Source: Candidatus Aminicenantota bacterium (lineage in GTDB: Bacteria > Acidobacteriota > Aminicenantia > Aminicenantales > Aminicenantaceae). From it: a DNA stretch of 53,182 nucleotides. This document shows positions 34,204 through 42,816 of the stretch, piece after piece. The stretch's first letter is position 1. Each line of letters begins with the position of its first letter. The stretch covers positions 1-53,182 of the forward strand of contig JAGGYH010000052.1 in the NCBI GenBank assembly GCA_021162615.1, given 5' to 3'. A model generated the notes under the pieces. It was not told where the DNA came from. It ran no database searches and worked only from the letters and a program-made list of their open reading frames with translations. The translations under genes and the position numbers were made by a program.

Positions 34204-36774
34204 TTACTCGTAACGGAGAGAATCCACGGGATCAGCTATGGCCGCTTTTACGGCCTGGTAGCCTACCGGAAGCGCCGCGACCATTAATGAGAGCAGCCCT
34301 GCAAAGATAAACAGCAGCAGATTCAATCCGGTCCGGTAGGCAAAATTTTGCAGCCATTTGCTCATGGCATACCAGCCTATGGGCCAGGCTATGATATTGG
34401 CAAGAAGAATCCAGCGGGAAAATTCCCTGGACAGGAGAATCACAATATGAGAAACAGGCGCACCCAAGACCTTACGGATTCCAATCTCTTTGGTTCTCTT
34501 TTCGGCTGTAAAGGAGGCCAGTCCGAAAATCCCAAGGCAGGATATAAAAATCGCCAGGAAAGCAAAGGCACTGAAAATCTTTCCCAGTCTATGCTCTGAC
34601 TGGTAGAGGGTTTGGACACCCCGGTCGATAAAATTGTATTCATAGGGGAAGTTCGGGGCATAGCTCATTGAGGTTTCCTTTATATATTTTAATGTATCCG
34701 GAACATTTGCTGATGAAATCTTGATGAAAACATATTTCAAAGCATTGTAATGGTGTGGATTGATGGTATAGATGTGAGGCATGATTTCCCGATGTAAGGA
34801 CACATGGTGGCAGTTATTAACCACTCCTATGATGGTTCCTGCCGTTCCCCAAAAAACAAGCTTTTGGCCTACAGGATCTTCCATTCCCATGTATTCGGCC
34901 GCTTCTTCGTTGATGACATAATTTCTCATATCAGCCATAGATCCGCTTTGGAAAGTCCGGCCGTCTAAAACCTCCATCCCAAATGTCTCCATATAATCGG
35001 ACTGCACGATGCTGTATCTGATGTTAGGGGACATCTCCGGATCCTTCCCTTCCCATTCAACCCCGGAGGTTTTGTAATCTTCTTCATAGGGAACAGCTTG
35101 ACCGGCTGTGACATTCAGGATATTCGCATTCTGAAGCAGATCATTCTTATAACTCTGAAACCGGTTCAAAAGGATAGAATTAATCGGAACTTTCAACACA
35201 TGATCAAGACTGAATCCCAAAGGCCTTTTTTGAATAAAATCCAACTGCTGAAATACTACGGCTGTACAGGCAATAAGCAGTACAGAAACAGCAAACTGCC
35301 CGACAACCGTAACCACCCGGAATAAAGAACGCTTGGATTTGAAAGGAGAAGATGTTTTAAGCGTTTCGGCCGGCCGGTTGGAAGAAAGGAAAAATGCCGG
35401 ATAGAGTCCTGATACCAGACCCACGATCAAAACGAGCCCCAATAAATAAAGATACATCGAATGTCTATAGAGAAGCGAAAAATCCAATTGCTTGGCAGTA
35501 AGACTGTTGATTAAGGGAAGCCCTATTCTCACCAGAATAAGAGAGAGGCCAAATCCCACAGCTGACATCAGAATGGACTCTCCCAGGAACTGCTGGATGA
35601 GCTCTTGGCGTTTAGCCCCCATGACTTTGCGCAGCCCGACTTCCCTGACTCGATTGGACGAACTGGCTGTAGCCAGATTCATATAATTGACACAAGCTAT
35701 CAGCAGAACAAAGACCGCAATCACCGAAAAGATGTACACGTACATGCGGCGGCCGAAACTTAAGTGGACTTTGGTAAGGGGAAGCAAATCGACTTTGAGA
35801 GTATCGGCAAAGGGATAGGGACTGTGCCGGCTCAAAGCTCCCTTGATTTTCTCTTTGACGTCTGGAAGAGAAGAATCTCCTTTTAAAAGGACATAGGAGG
35901 GATCCCTCCAGTTCCAATCGTTATCCAGTCGGCTGGGCAGCCGGGCAATGAAATCCATTTGCAGGTGGGAATTGGAGGGGATGTCGATCACGCCTGTGAC
36001 AATCAGGTCTTCTTGATTATTCAAAGTCAGAGTCTTTCCCATCGGATTCTCTCGACCAAAGTATTTAGCAGCGATTCTTTTCGTCATGACAAGTGAATGA
36101 GGATCTTGAAAAGCCGTCTGGGCATTCCCGTATACAAACGGAAAAGAGAACATGGAAAAAAAGGAAGAATCGCCCAGGTCGACGTTTGTCTCGTAGTACA
36201 TAACGGGCATCCCCTGGCTCGGCTGGTATTTGAAAGTACATGTCCTGATGCTGCCGAGGCTGTATATCCGGGTAAAATGAGCGATTTCAGGGACTTCTTC
36301 TGCCAAACGCGGGGCTAGGGCATAGGGTACATTCGGATCCATAATGTTGTCGGGATGAATGATTGTAAGCAGGTAAAGATCATCCTTATTGGTATGAAAT
36401 TTATCATAGCTCAGCTCATCCTGGATCCAGAGTGTTATCAAGATGAAACAGGCCATACCAACGGCCAATCCCAGTGTATTTATCAGAGTAAAGGTTTTGT
36501 TCCGCCTTATATTTCTTAAGGCGATCGTAAAATAATTTTTAATCATAGCGAATCTCCTGCCTGTTCTGTTCCTTAGAAAACCCAACAAGGATTTTAGAAC
36601 TTCTTTCCAAAACCATCGCTTGGCTTTTTTGTGCCCCTCTTTTCCAGCAATATATTCAAATGTTTCAAGGAGATCTCCGAAAGCAGAGTCATAATCGCTT
36701 GGGCTGGCGGTCATCTTTAAAAGCCGGATTGCGATAGGCGGAGGCATAAGACTTTTTCTCGACATGGGTCTCAC
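34204..36774 (-). CDS. MacB/FtsX-type ABC transporter permease with N-terminal prefix domain
   Basis: The 856-residue membrane protein starts with a soluble prefix of about 75 residues (PPPIAIRLLKMTASPSDYDS, GDLLETFEYIAGKEGHKKAK), of the sort attached to permeases in Acidobacteria-type genomes. Then come two copies of the MacB-periplasmic/FtsX unit: IKNYFTIALRNIRRNKTFTL with a transmembrane helix, a periplasmic domain and three helices (SSSNRVREVGLRKVMGAKRQ in the first FtsX domain), then the second unit ending in EKRTKEIGIRKVLGAPVSHI and a C-terminal helix pair. The start is GTG 36774, inside a GTGA overlap with padR. No ATPase gene is adjacent. Such exporters act on lipoproteins, peptides or drugs; the cargo is unknown. 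Confidence 0.87.
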   Translation of the reverse strand: MRPMSRKSLMPPPIAIRLLKMTASPSDYDSAFGDLLETFEYIAGKEGHKKAKRWFWKEVLKSLLGFLRNRTGRRFAMIKNYFTIALRNIRRNKTFTLINTLGLAVGMACFILITLWIQDELSYDKFHTNKDDLYLLTIIHPDNIMDPNVPYALAPRLAEEVPEIAHFTRIYSLGSIRTCTFKYQPSQGMPVMYYETNVDLGDSSFFSMFSFPFVYGNAQTAFQDPHSLVMTKRIAAKYFGRENPMGKTLTLNNQEDLIVTGVIDIPSNSHLQMDFIARLPSRLDNDWNWRDPSYVLLKGDSSLPDVKEKIKGALSRHSPYPFADTLKVDLLPLTKVHLSFGRRMYVYIFSVIAVFVLLIACVNYMNLATASSSNRVREVGLRKVMGAKRQELIQQFLGESILMSAVGFGLSLILVRIGLPLINSLTAKQLDFSLLYRHSMYLYLLGLVLIVGLVSGLYPAFFLSSNRPAETLKTSSPFKSKRSLFRVVTVVGQFAVSVLLIACTAVVFQQLDFIQKRPLGFSLDHVLKVPINSILLNRFQSYKNDLLQNANILNVTAGQAVPYEEDYKTSGVEWEGKDPEMSPNIRYSIVQSDYMETFGMEVLDGRTFQSGSMADMRNYVINEEAAEYMGMEDPVGQKLVFWGTAGTIIGVVNNCHHVSLHREIMPHIYTINPHHYNALKYVFIKISSANVPDTLKYIKETSMSYAPNFPYEYNFIDRGVQTLYQSEHRLGKIFSAFAFLAIFISCLGIFGLASFTAEKRTKEIGIRKVLGAPVSHIVILLSREFSRWILLANIIAWPIGWYAMSKWLQNFAYRTGLNLLLFIFAGLLSLMVAALPVGYQAVKAAIADPVDSLRYE

Positions 36775-37097
36775 TTGCTTTTCAGGGCAGGCACAGAAAT
36801 GTCAATCCAGGTTTTCTGTTGAAGTTCTTTGACTTCTTCAAGCGCTCTTACACCTTGTTTTGTTATTCTGTAGAACCTTTTGCTTTTTCCTCCCCTTTTT
36901 TTCTCGGGCTCTCCAGTGACTGTGAACACGAATCCTTTTCTTGTCAGTCTATCCAGCACATCATAAATCGCCCCTATGGACCAGTACTTATCGGTCACAT
37001 CAGAGACATGCTGGCGGATAGGCACACCATAGGCATTTTTCCCAAGCTTTAAAATGGAAAGGAGAAGAAGCTCTTCCTGCCTTGATAAAAATTTCAT
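36771..37097 (-). CDS. PadR-family transcription regulator
   Basis: The 108 residues form a PadR winged helix: LSRQEELLLLSILKLGKNAY, GVPIRQHVSDVTDKYWSIGA, IYDVLDRLTRKGFVFTVTGE, then the wing GGKSKRFYRITKQGVRALEE. The typical long C-terminal dimer helix is short. It is encoded directly before, and overlaps, the permease gene and presumably controls that operon by binding a small ligand. A near-consensus promoter and AAGGAG precede the ATG. Confidence 0.9.
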   Translation of the reverse strand: MKFLSRQEELLLLSILKLGKNAYGVPIRQHVSDVTDKYWSIGAIYDVLDRLTRKGFVFTVTGEPEKKRGGKSKRFYRITKQGVRALEEVKELQQKTWIDISVPALKSK

Positions 37098-37123
37098 CGG
37101 TCACTCCTTACAATTTCTTCGGT

Positions 37124-37153
37124 ATTATAGAAGATATCTCTTTCCTCTGTCAA
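37124..37153 (-). promoter_or_regulatory. Near-consensus promoter of the padR-permease operon
   Basis: On the minus strand a perfect TTGACA (37148-37153), an 18-base spacer and a perfect TATAAT (37124-37129) lie about 27 bases before the padR start. PadR could repress here. Confidence 0.75.
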
Positions 37154-37205
37154 GTAATTTTTCTGTAAAACCGAAGATTAAAGGCAAGAGAACACTTAAC
37201 AACGA

Positions 37206-37340
37206 TTATTCTTTATAACCAAAGGACTCCATGGTTTCTCCGGCGATCTCCCAGAACTGCTCTTCCCACCTATCAGGCCAGTCCTGATACTTTGGTAAAA
37301 AAATCTGTTCCTGTTCGACCGGTTGAAGCAAAGTAAGCGT
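37206..37340 (-). pseudogene. C-terminal gene remnant, possibly sulfotransferase-like
   Basis: On the minus strand an open stretch without a start codon reads TLLQPVEQEQIFLPKYQDWP, then a Trp- and Glu-rich helix and AGETMESFGYKE before TAA (37206-37208). The ending IAGETMESFGY resembles the C-terminal helix of sulfotransferase-family proteins. Upstream the frame is closed by a stop, so only about 43 codons survive. Assignment is tentative. Confidence 0.3.
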
Positions 37341-37427
37341 ATTTCATTCTTTGGGCCCGGTCGTTTCTATAAAAAGCTTAAATTCCCAAACTTGCATCAA
37401 AGAAGAAATCCGTATTCAAAGGACTTT

Positions 37428-38699
37428 CTATCTTTTCCCGCCTGAGAAAGCCCGGGCTTTCTCTCTGATTTTATCAGCAGTCCATTCTGCAGGATCATCC
37501 ATTCGGCCGACTTTGGGGCCCGGATCACAGGAACCAGCTTCTAATATGGCATCCAGAGCAATGGGGGCTGTGTCTTCGGCATTGAACACATCCACCAGCA
37601 TGTGAAAAACGAAATCCTCCACCCTTTTTATCATCCGCTCCCTGATCTCTCTTGGCTGCCCAAGGAGTCTGTTCTCAAAAGGAAGATTCAGCTTTTTATA
37701 ATTTCCTCCCTTAAGCCCCTTTTCCTCTGCATAAGCCTTCATCTTATGCCACATGTCTTCAGTCACGCCTTCTCCTTCCAGTTTAATGAAGTTTCCGTCT
37801 TTATCCTGCTGGGCATTGCCATAGTCATTGACCTGCAATCCCCAGGATATCATCTGGAGCGCTGTGGCCACATTCGCTTTTGTGGTCCGGGTCTTTTGGG
37901 CTATATCTCGAAGCCTGTCAGAACTGTTTCCTGAAGTCCCGTGCTGGGCTCCGGAAACATGGTACTTTTCAACCGCTTTGTGTATTCTGGAAGTCAGACC
38001 CACCTGAATGCCTGCATCACTTTCTTCGATTCCATGGGTCGTCCCGTTGTTTAGTGCGATCCAATCCGGAAAAATATCATGCGCATTCAGTCCCTGAATC
38101 TGAAACAGGGCTTCTTCTTCTGTGGACAGGCCTTCTTTTCCTTTAATCTCGCCCACCTCCGTCTCTAAAGAAGCCCACTCAGGGACATATCTGCTGAGTT
38201 CCAGGTTTGCCAGCAAATTCTCATCCTCCGGGAGGTGCGAGGCATCTATGGCAATAGAGGTCATCCCCGCTTCAAACAAAGTAGGGATCTCGGTGCGTGC
38301 GGGTTCGATATCTTCTCTCTTCTTTATGGTGTAGTGGTCTGCATGAATGGCCACGGGCACGGTTATGCCAAGCTCATTGCACACGGCATCGACCTGCCTG
38401 GCGATATTCCAGTAGTTCACAGCGCAGTAAGCATCGGCCCCTCCTTCTGACTTAGCGATCTCAATTATTATGACTGAACTCGCTCTCTGAGCTGCTTTCA
38501 GCACCCCACGTATGACAAAATGGTTTCGTCCGTTGGCGGCCATGCATATAGATCTGCCTTTTTTAAGAACAGCCCTATCTATAAATTTACCGCTCACTAA
38601 TAAGGCCTTTGAATTGGGAAAAAGTTTTTTAATGGTGGGCGGTCTCCCCAAATCTAAAGCTTTTTGAAATTCAGTACCCAATACATTGTTATTCATCAT
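37428..38699 (-). CDS. fba: Class II fructose-bisphosphate aldolase (long form)
   Basis: Class II aldolases use zinc to cleave fructose 1,6-bisphosphate in glycolysis or form it in gluconeogenesis. The 423 residues exceed the usual 300-360. The zinc ligands are visible in IHADHYTIKK and SGAQHGTSGNSSD, with the substrate loop ALNNGTTHGI before the latter and ASLETEVGEIKGKEG in the middle. Start choice is ATG 38699 (MMNNNVLGTEFQKAL) after AAGGGGGAAAAA. It overlaps the end of aspS by 11 bases. The C-terminal extension (RMIKRVEDFVFHMLVDVFNA onward) is typical of the long subgroup. Confidence 0.85.
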   Translation of the reverse strand: MMNNNVLGTEFQKALDLGRPPTIKKLFPNSKALLVSGKFIDRAVLKKGRSICMAANGRNHFVIRGVLKAAQRASSVIIIEIAKSEGGADAYCAVNYWNIARQVDAVCNELGITVPVAIHADHYTIKKREDIEPARTEIPTLFEAGMTSIAIDASHLPEDENLLANLELSRYVPEWASLETEVGEIKGKEGLSTEEEALFQIQGLNAHDIFPDWIALNNGTTHGIEESDAGIQVGLTSRIHKAVEKYHVSGAQHGTSGNSSDRLRDIAQKTRTTKANVATALQMISWGLQVNDYGNAQQDKDGNFIKLEGEGVTEDMWHKMKAYAEEKGLKGGNYKKLNLPFENRLLGQPREIRERMIKRVEDFVFHMLVDVFNAEDTAPIALDAILEAGSCDPGPKVGRMDDPAEWTADKIREKARAFSGGKR

Positions 38700-40482
38700 T
38701 TTTTCCCCCTTTATTTTTTTTAATGATTTGAATCCCAACCTCTTTAAGCCGATTTTCGTCCACCTCAGACGGAGAATCGGTCATGAGACAAAGAGAGCTG
38801 GTAGTCTTCGGAAAAGGAATAACATCACGGATGGATTCCTCTCCTGCTAAAATCATGACGATACGGTCAAAACCCAGGGCTATGCCGCCGTGCGGAGGGG
38901 CACCGTAAGTCAGTGCTTTCAAGAAGAATCCGAACTTATTCTCCTGTTCCTTTTCATCCAGCCCGAGGACCCTGAAAATCCTTTCCTGGGTATCCCTGTC
39001 CTTTATCCTTATCGACCCTCCGCCTATCTCAACTCCATTGACAACCAGGTCATAAGCATCCGCCTTTACCTTAAGAGGCTCTTTTTCCAGTTCAGGCATA
39101 TCTTCCGCCTTAGGCGATGTAAAAGGATGATGCATGGACACCAGTTTGTTTTCATCTTCGCTCCACTCAAAAAGAGGAAAATCCGTTATCCAGACAAACT
39201 GGAAATCTGTGCTGTCTGTTTTTTCCTGATAAAAAAAATCCGTTCTCAGCTCTCCGAGAACACGCAGGGCCGTTTCCTTCTTGTCTGCTACAAGCAGGAT
39301 GAGGTCATCCTCTCCAGCCTTTGATTTTTCCCATATTTGAGTAAAGTCCTCGTTTTTGAGCCTTAAAGGAGAAGTAAATGTCTGTTTTTCTTTTTTAATC
39401 CATATGATTCCCTTTGCACCCAATCCTCTGGCTCTTTTCTCCACTTTATCCAGCCGGCTTCTTGATAGATTTTTTCCGTTTTGAACCACAAGTCCTTTGA
39501 GCACCCCATCTGACTGAAGGACTGATCTGATGATCCTTGAATCTATGCGCAACCCTGTATCAGTAAGGTCTATTATCTCCATTCTGTTCCTGAGGTCAGG
39601 CCTGTCTGTCCCAAACCTTTCCATACTCTCCTCATAGGTAAGTCTGGGAAAGGGACGTGACAGCCTGGCTCCGATCAAATCAAACAAACACACTATCATC
39701 TCTTCGGTTACGGAAAACACATCCTCCTGCCCTGCAAAGCTCATTTCCATATCTATCTGAGTGAATTCCGGCTGTCTATCAGCTCTCAAGTCTTCATCCC
39801 TGAAACATCTGACAATCTGAAAATACCTGTCAAATCCTGATATCATGAATATCTGCTTAAAAAGCTGCGGAGACTGGGGAAGGGCAAAAAAGCGGCCTTT
39901 GTACTCACGGCTGGGTACGAGGTAGTCCCTGGCTCCCTCCGGGGTCGATTTTGTCAGAAAAGGTGTTTCGATTTCATAAAAACCCTTTTTATCCAAGAAA
40001 TTCCGGACTATTAGGGCTGCCCTGTGGCGAAGCCTGATGTTCTTCTGCATGGAAGGCCTTCTCAGGTCAAGATACCTGTATTTAAACCGCATCTCTTCCG
40101 TCGCTTTGACAGGGTCAGAGATGACAAACGGAAGGGTCTCGCTCTGACTTAAGACTTCCATTTCCTTGACCAGTACCTCAATGTCTCCTGTGGCGAGTTC
40201 ATGATTCTTCATACCCTCTTCTCTGGGTTTCACAACTCCTTTTACAGCCAGCACATACTCCATTCGAATATTTTTGGCTTTGCCTAAAAGGTCCTTCTGT
40301 TCTGAAGAGATGACTACCTGAGCCAGGCCTTCTCTGTCCCTTAGGTCTATAAAGATAAGATTCCCTATATCCCTGATTCTATTGACCCAGCCGAAGAGAA
40401 TGACTTCTTTATCCACATCTTTTTTACGCAGTTCCCCGCAAAAGTGCGTTCGTTTCCCCCTCAATATGCTCTTGGATTTCAT
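38689..40482 (-). CDS. aspS: Aspartate--tRNA ligase
   Basis: AspRS charges tRNA-Asp. The 597 residues have bacterial-type order: N-terminal OB-fold (GWVNRIRDIGNLIFIDLRDR), the class II catalytic core with motif 1 (FLDKKGFYEIETPFLTKSTP), motif 2 (FQIVRCFRDEDLRADRQPEF), the inserted GAD domain (about residues 290-420) and motif 3 (GGIALGFDRIVMILAGE). It lies 36 bases after hisS on the same strand. Whether it is discriminating or also charges tRNA-Asn cannot be judged here. Confidence 0.96.
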   Translation of the reverse strand: MKSKSILRGKRTHFCGELRKKDVDKEVILFGWVNRIRDIGNLIFIDLRDREGLAQVVISSEQKDLLGKAKNIRMEYVLAVKGVVKPREEGMKNHELATGDIEVLVKEMEVLSQSETLPFVISDPVKATEEMRFKYRYLDLRRPSMQKNIRLRHRAALIVRNFLDKKGFYEIETPFLTKSTPEGARDYLVPSREYKGRFFALPQSPQLFKQIFMISGFDRYFQIVRCFRDEDLRADRQPEFTQIDMEMSFAGQEDVFSVTEEMIVCLFDLIGARLSRPFPRLTYEESMERFGTDRPDLRNRMEIIDLTDTGLRIDSRIIRSVLQSDGVLKGLVVQNGKNLSRSRLDKVEKRARGLGAKGIIWIKKEKQTFTSPLRLKNEDFTQIWEKSKAGEDDLILLVADKKETALRVLGELRTDFFYQEKTDSTDFQFVWITDFPLFEWSEDENKLVSMHHPFTSPKAEDMPELEKEPLKVKADAYDLVVNGVEIGGGSIRIKDRDTQERIFRVLGLDEKEQENKFGFFLKALTYGAPPHGGIALGFDRIVMILAGEESIRDVIPFPKTTSSLCLMTDSPSEVDENRLKEVGIQIIKKNKGGKNDE

Positions 40483-40518
40483 GACATCTCCTGTAAAGAT
40501 CGAATGTATATCCTCTCT

Positions 40519-41778
40519 TTATCCGATCATTCTTTTTAAAGCCTCTTCTTTTGTGACTTCCTTTTGGTCACCGGTTCTCATATCCTTTAACTGGTATTTG
40601 TTTTTTTCTATCTCTTCTTCCCCCACCACAAGGCTCCATGCGGCCTTCAGCTTATCCGCACGGCTCATTTGTTTTTTGAGCTTCCTGTCTTTATATTCCA
40701 GCACACACTCAACTCCGTTTTCCCGGAAATACTGGGCCAGCTTCATGGAGACTTTCTTGGCTTCCTCTCCTATGTGCACGATATAAAGGAACTTCTCAGG
40801 CTCATCAATATCAGGCATCACGGAAAGGAGCCTCTCCATACCCATGGCAAATCCTATACCGCAAATATCAGGGCCGCCGAAGTCCTTCATCATCTCATCA
40901 TAGCGGCCCCCGCCTAAGACGGCATCCTGAGCGCCCAGTTTAGAAGATGTGATCTCAAAAGTCGTCTTTGTATAATAATCCAACCCTCTTACCAGCTGCG
41001 GATCAACCGAATATTTCAAACCGTAAAAGTCAAGCAGGCTGCGAAATTTTTCAAAATGGCTCTGGCATTCGGCACAGAGAAAATCTGTGATCTTCGGAAA
41101 CCCTAAAGCGGCATTTCTGCAGGTATCCTTCTTGCAGTCAAAGATACGGAGAGGGTTCGTGTCAATTTTTCTCCGGCAGTCCTCACAGAGCCTTGCCCTT
41201 TGCTTTTCCGCTTCTGTCTTTAATTTTTTGTGATATTCAGGACGGCATTTTCTACAGCCCACAGAATTGATAAGGATTTTAATATTCTTAACTCCGAGCT
41301 TTTTGAGAAGGGTATATGCCATTTCCACTATTTCCGCATCCACTTCTGGATCCTTTTCTCCGAACACTTCAATATCCGCCTGGTGAAACTGGCGGTACCG
41401 GCCTTTCTGGGGTTTATCATACCGAAACATAGGCCCTATAAAATAGAACCTCATCAAATCGGGCTTCAAATAAAGCCTGTTTTCTATGATCGACCGGACA
41501 ATAGAAGGGGTGTATTCTGGCCTTAAGGTAAGGGACCGGCCCCCTTTGTCTGCAAAAGTGTACATCTCCTTAATAACCACATCTGAGGTCTCGCCTGTCC
41601 CTTTTTCAAAAAGTTCCGTAGATTCAAAAACAGGCGTCCTTATTTCCTTGTATCCATAGGACTCAAATATTCTTTGTAGGAATCTTTCAGCTTTCTGCCA
41701 TTTTCTGGATTCCGGCGGCAGGATATCTCTGGTCCCTTTAATGGAGGACGGCTCTTTGTTCTTACTTTGGCTCATCAT
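40519..41778 (-). CDS. hisS: Histidine--tRNA ligase
   Basis: HisRS charges tRNA-His. The 419 residues show SSIKGTRDILPPESRKWQKA at the start, motif 1/2 regions (EIRTPVFESTELFEKGTGET, RPEYTPSIVRSIIENRLY, FRYDKPQKGRYRQFHQADIE), the histidine motif VRGLDYYTKTTFEI and GGRYDEMMKDFGG, and a C-terminal anticodon-binding domain. The start is ATG 41778; it lies 17 bases inside the end of accA. A cysteine cluster around residues 185-240 (CRKCRPEY, CEDCRR, CKKDTCRN) suggests a zinc-binding insert. Confidence 0.95.
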   Translation of the reverse strand: MMSQSKNKEPSSIKGTRDILPPESRKWQKAERFLQRIFESYGYKEIRTPVFESTELFEKGTGETSDVVIKEMYTFADKGGRSLTLRPEYTPSIVRSIIENRLYLKPDLMRFYFIGPMFRYDKPQKGRYRQFHQADIEVFGEKDPEVDAEIVEMAYTLLKKLGVKNIKILINSVGCRKCRPEYHKKLKTEAEKQRARLCEDCRRKIDTNPLRIFDCKKDTCRNAALGFPKITDFLCAECQSHFEKFRSLLDFYGLKYSVDPQLVRGLDYYTKTTFEITSSKLGAQDAVLGGGRYDEMMKDFGGPDICGIGFAMGMERLLSVMPDIDEPEKFLYIVHIGEEAKKVSMKLAQYFRENGVECVLEYKDRKLKKQMSRADKLKAAWSLVVGEEEIEKNKYQLKDMRTGDQKEVTKEEALKRMIG

Positions 41779-42727
41779 TTTCCCCAAAAACACCAATCTT
41801 CCTGTATTTCTGATACCTTTTTTCAAGACGCTCCTCAACAGACATCTTCTCTATCTTTTTCAGGGCCTTTTCCAGTTCTTTATCCACATTGCTAAATGTC
41901 TTCAACCAGTCAATATGAGCTCCTCCGGGAGGTTCCTTTATTATTTTATCTGCCACACCAAACTCTACCAAGTCATCTGCCAGAAATCTGAGGTTCTCTG
42001 CGGCCTTTGATACAGCGCTCTGGTCTTTCCATAGAATCGCAGCACATCCTTCGGGAGATATGACAGAATAAAAAGAATTTTCAAGCATGAGAAGCTCATC
42101 ACCCACTCCTATGCCAAGCGCACCGCCGCTTCCTCCCTCTCCTATGACAATGTTCACTATAGGGACTTTTAATTTTGAAATCTCCTTAAGATTAAAGGCA
42201 ATGGCCTCTGCCTGCCCCCTCTCTTCTGCTCCCAAACCGGGGAAAGCTCCTGGTGTGTCTATAAAAGTAACAACCGGATGCCCATATTTTTCTGCCAACT
42301 TCATTATTCTCAAGGCCTTACGGAAACCTTCGGGATTGGGTTGGCCAAAATTCCTTGCAATCCTCTCTCTGGTTTTTCGTCCCTTTTGGTGTCCGATAAT
42401 CGCTGCCGTCCGCCCTCTGTATGTTCCGAATCCGGCTACAATCGCAGGGTCATCACCTGAGCGCCTGTCTCCGTGAAACTCCAAAAAATCATTTATCATG
42501 GCTTCGATATAATCCAGAGTATAAGGCCTGTCCGGATGCCGGGCTATCTGCACAAATTGAAGGGCAGTAAGCTGAGGCCTGATTTTTTCCCATTCTTTTT
42601 TTATGGAATCCCTGAGTTTTTTGACTCTCTCTTTATCAGTATCTTCCTCTTCTTCCAATCTGTCGATTTCCTTCTTATACCCCTGAATATTTTTCTCAAT
42701 CTGATAATAATCTTTATTTTTTCCCAT
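41762..42727 (-). CDS. accA: Acetyl-CoA carboxylase carboxyltransferase subunit alpha
   Basis: AccA with AccD transfers carboxyl from biotin to acetyl-CoA, the first step of fatty acid synthesis. The 321 residues match family length: a charged helical N-terminus (YQIEKNIQGYKKEIDRLEEE), RPYTLDYIEAMINDFLEFHG, GHQKGRKTRERIARNFGQPN, TFIDTPGAFPGLGAEERGQA, VIGEGGSGGALGIGVGDELL and SVISPEGCAAILWKD. It heads the minus-strand operon accA-hisS-aspS-fba. accD is not in the window. Confidence 0.96.
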   Translation of the reverse strand: MGKNKDYYQIEKNIQGYKKEIDRLEEEEDTDKERVKKLRDSIKKEWEKIRPQLTALQFVQIARHPDRPYTLDYIEAMINDFLEFHGDRRSGDDPAIVAGFGTYRGRTAAIIGHQKGRKTRERIARNFGQPNPEGFRKALRIMKLAEKYGHPVVTFIDTPGAFPGLGAEERGQAEAIAFNLKEISKLKVPIVNIVIGEGGSGGALGIGVGDELLMLENSFYSVISPEGCAAILWKDQSAVSKAAENLRFLADDLVEFGVADKIIKEPPGGAHIDWLKTFSNVDKELEKALKKIEKMSVEERLEKRYQKYRKIGVFGENDEPK

Positions 42728-42816
42728 TAAATTTTTCCGCTATCTTTCTTGTTCTACTCATTTATTCTAACCATTCATTCAAACAAATTCAAGAAATCCA
42801 AGGGGTGCGGTGAAAA

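Noticed and set aside
33912-34310. 132-codon plus-strand open frame
   Set aside because: It spans AT-rich repeat traces and the antisense end of the permease gene; composition is not protein-like.
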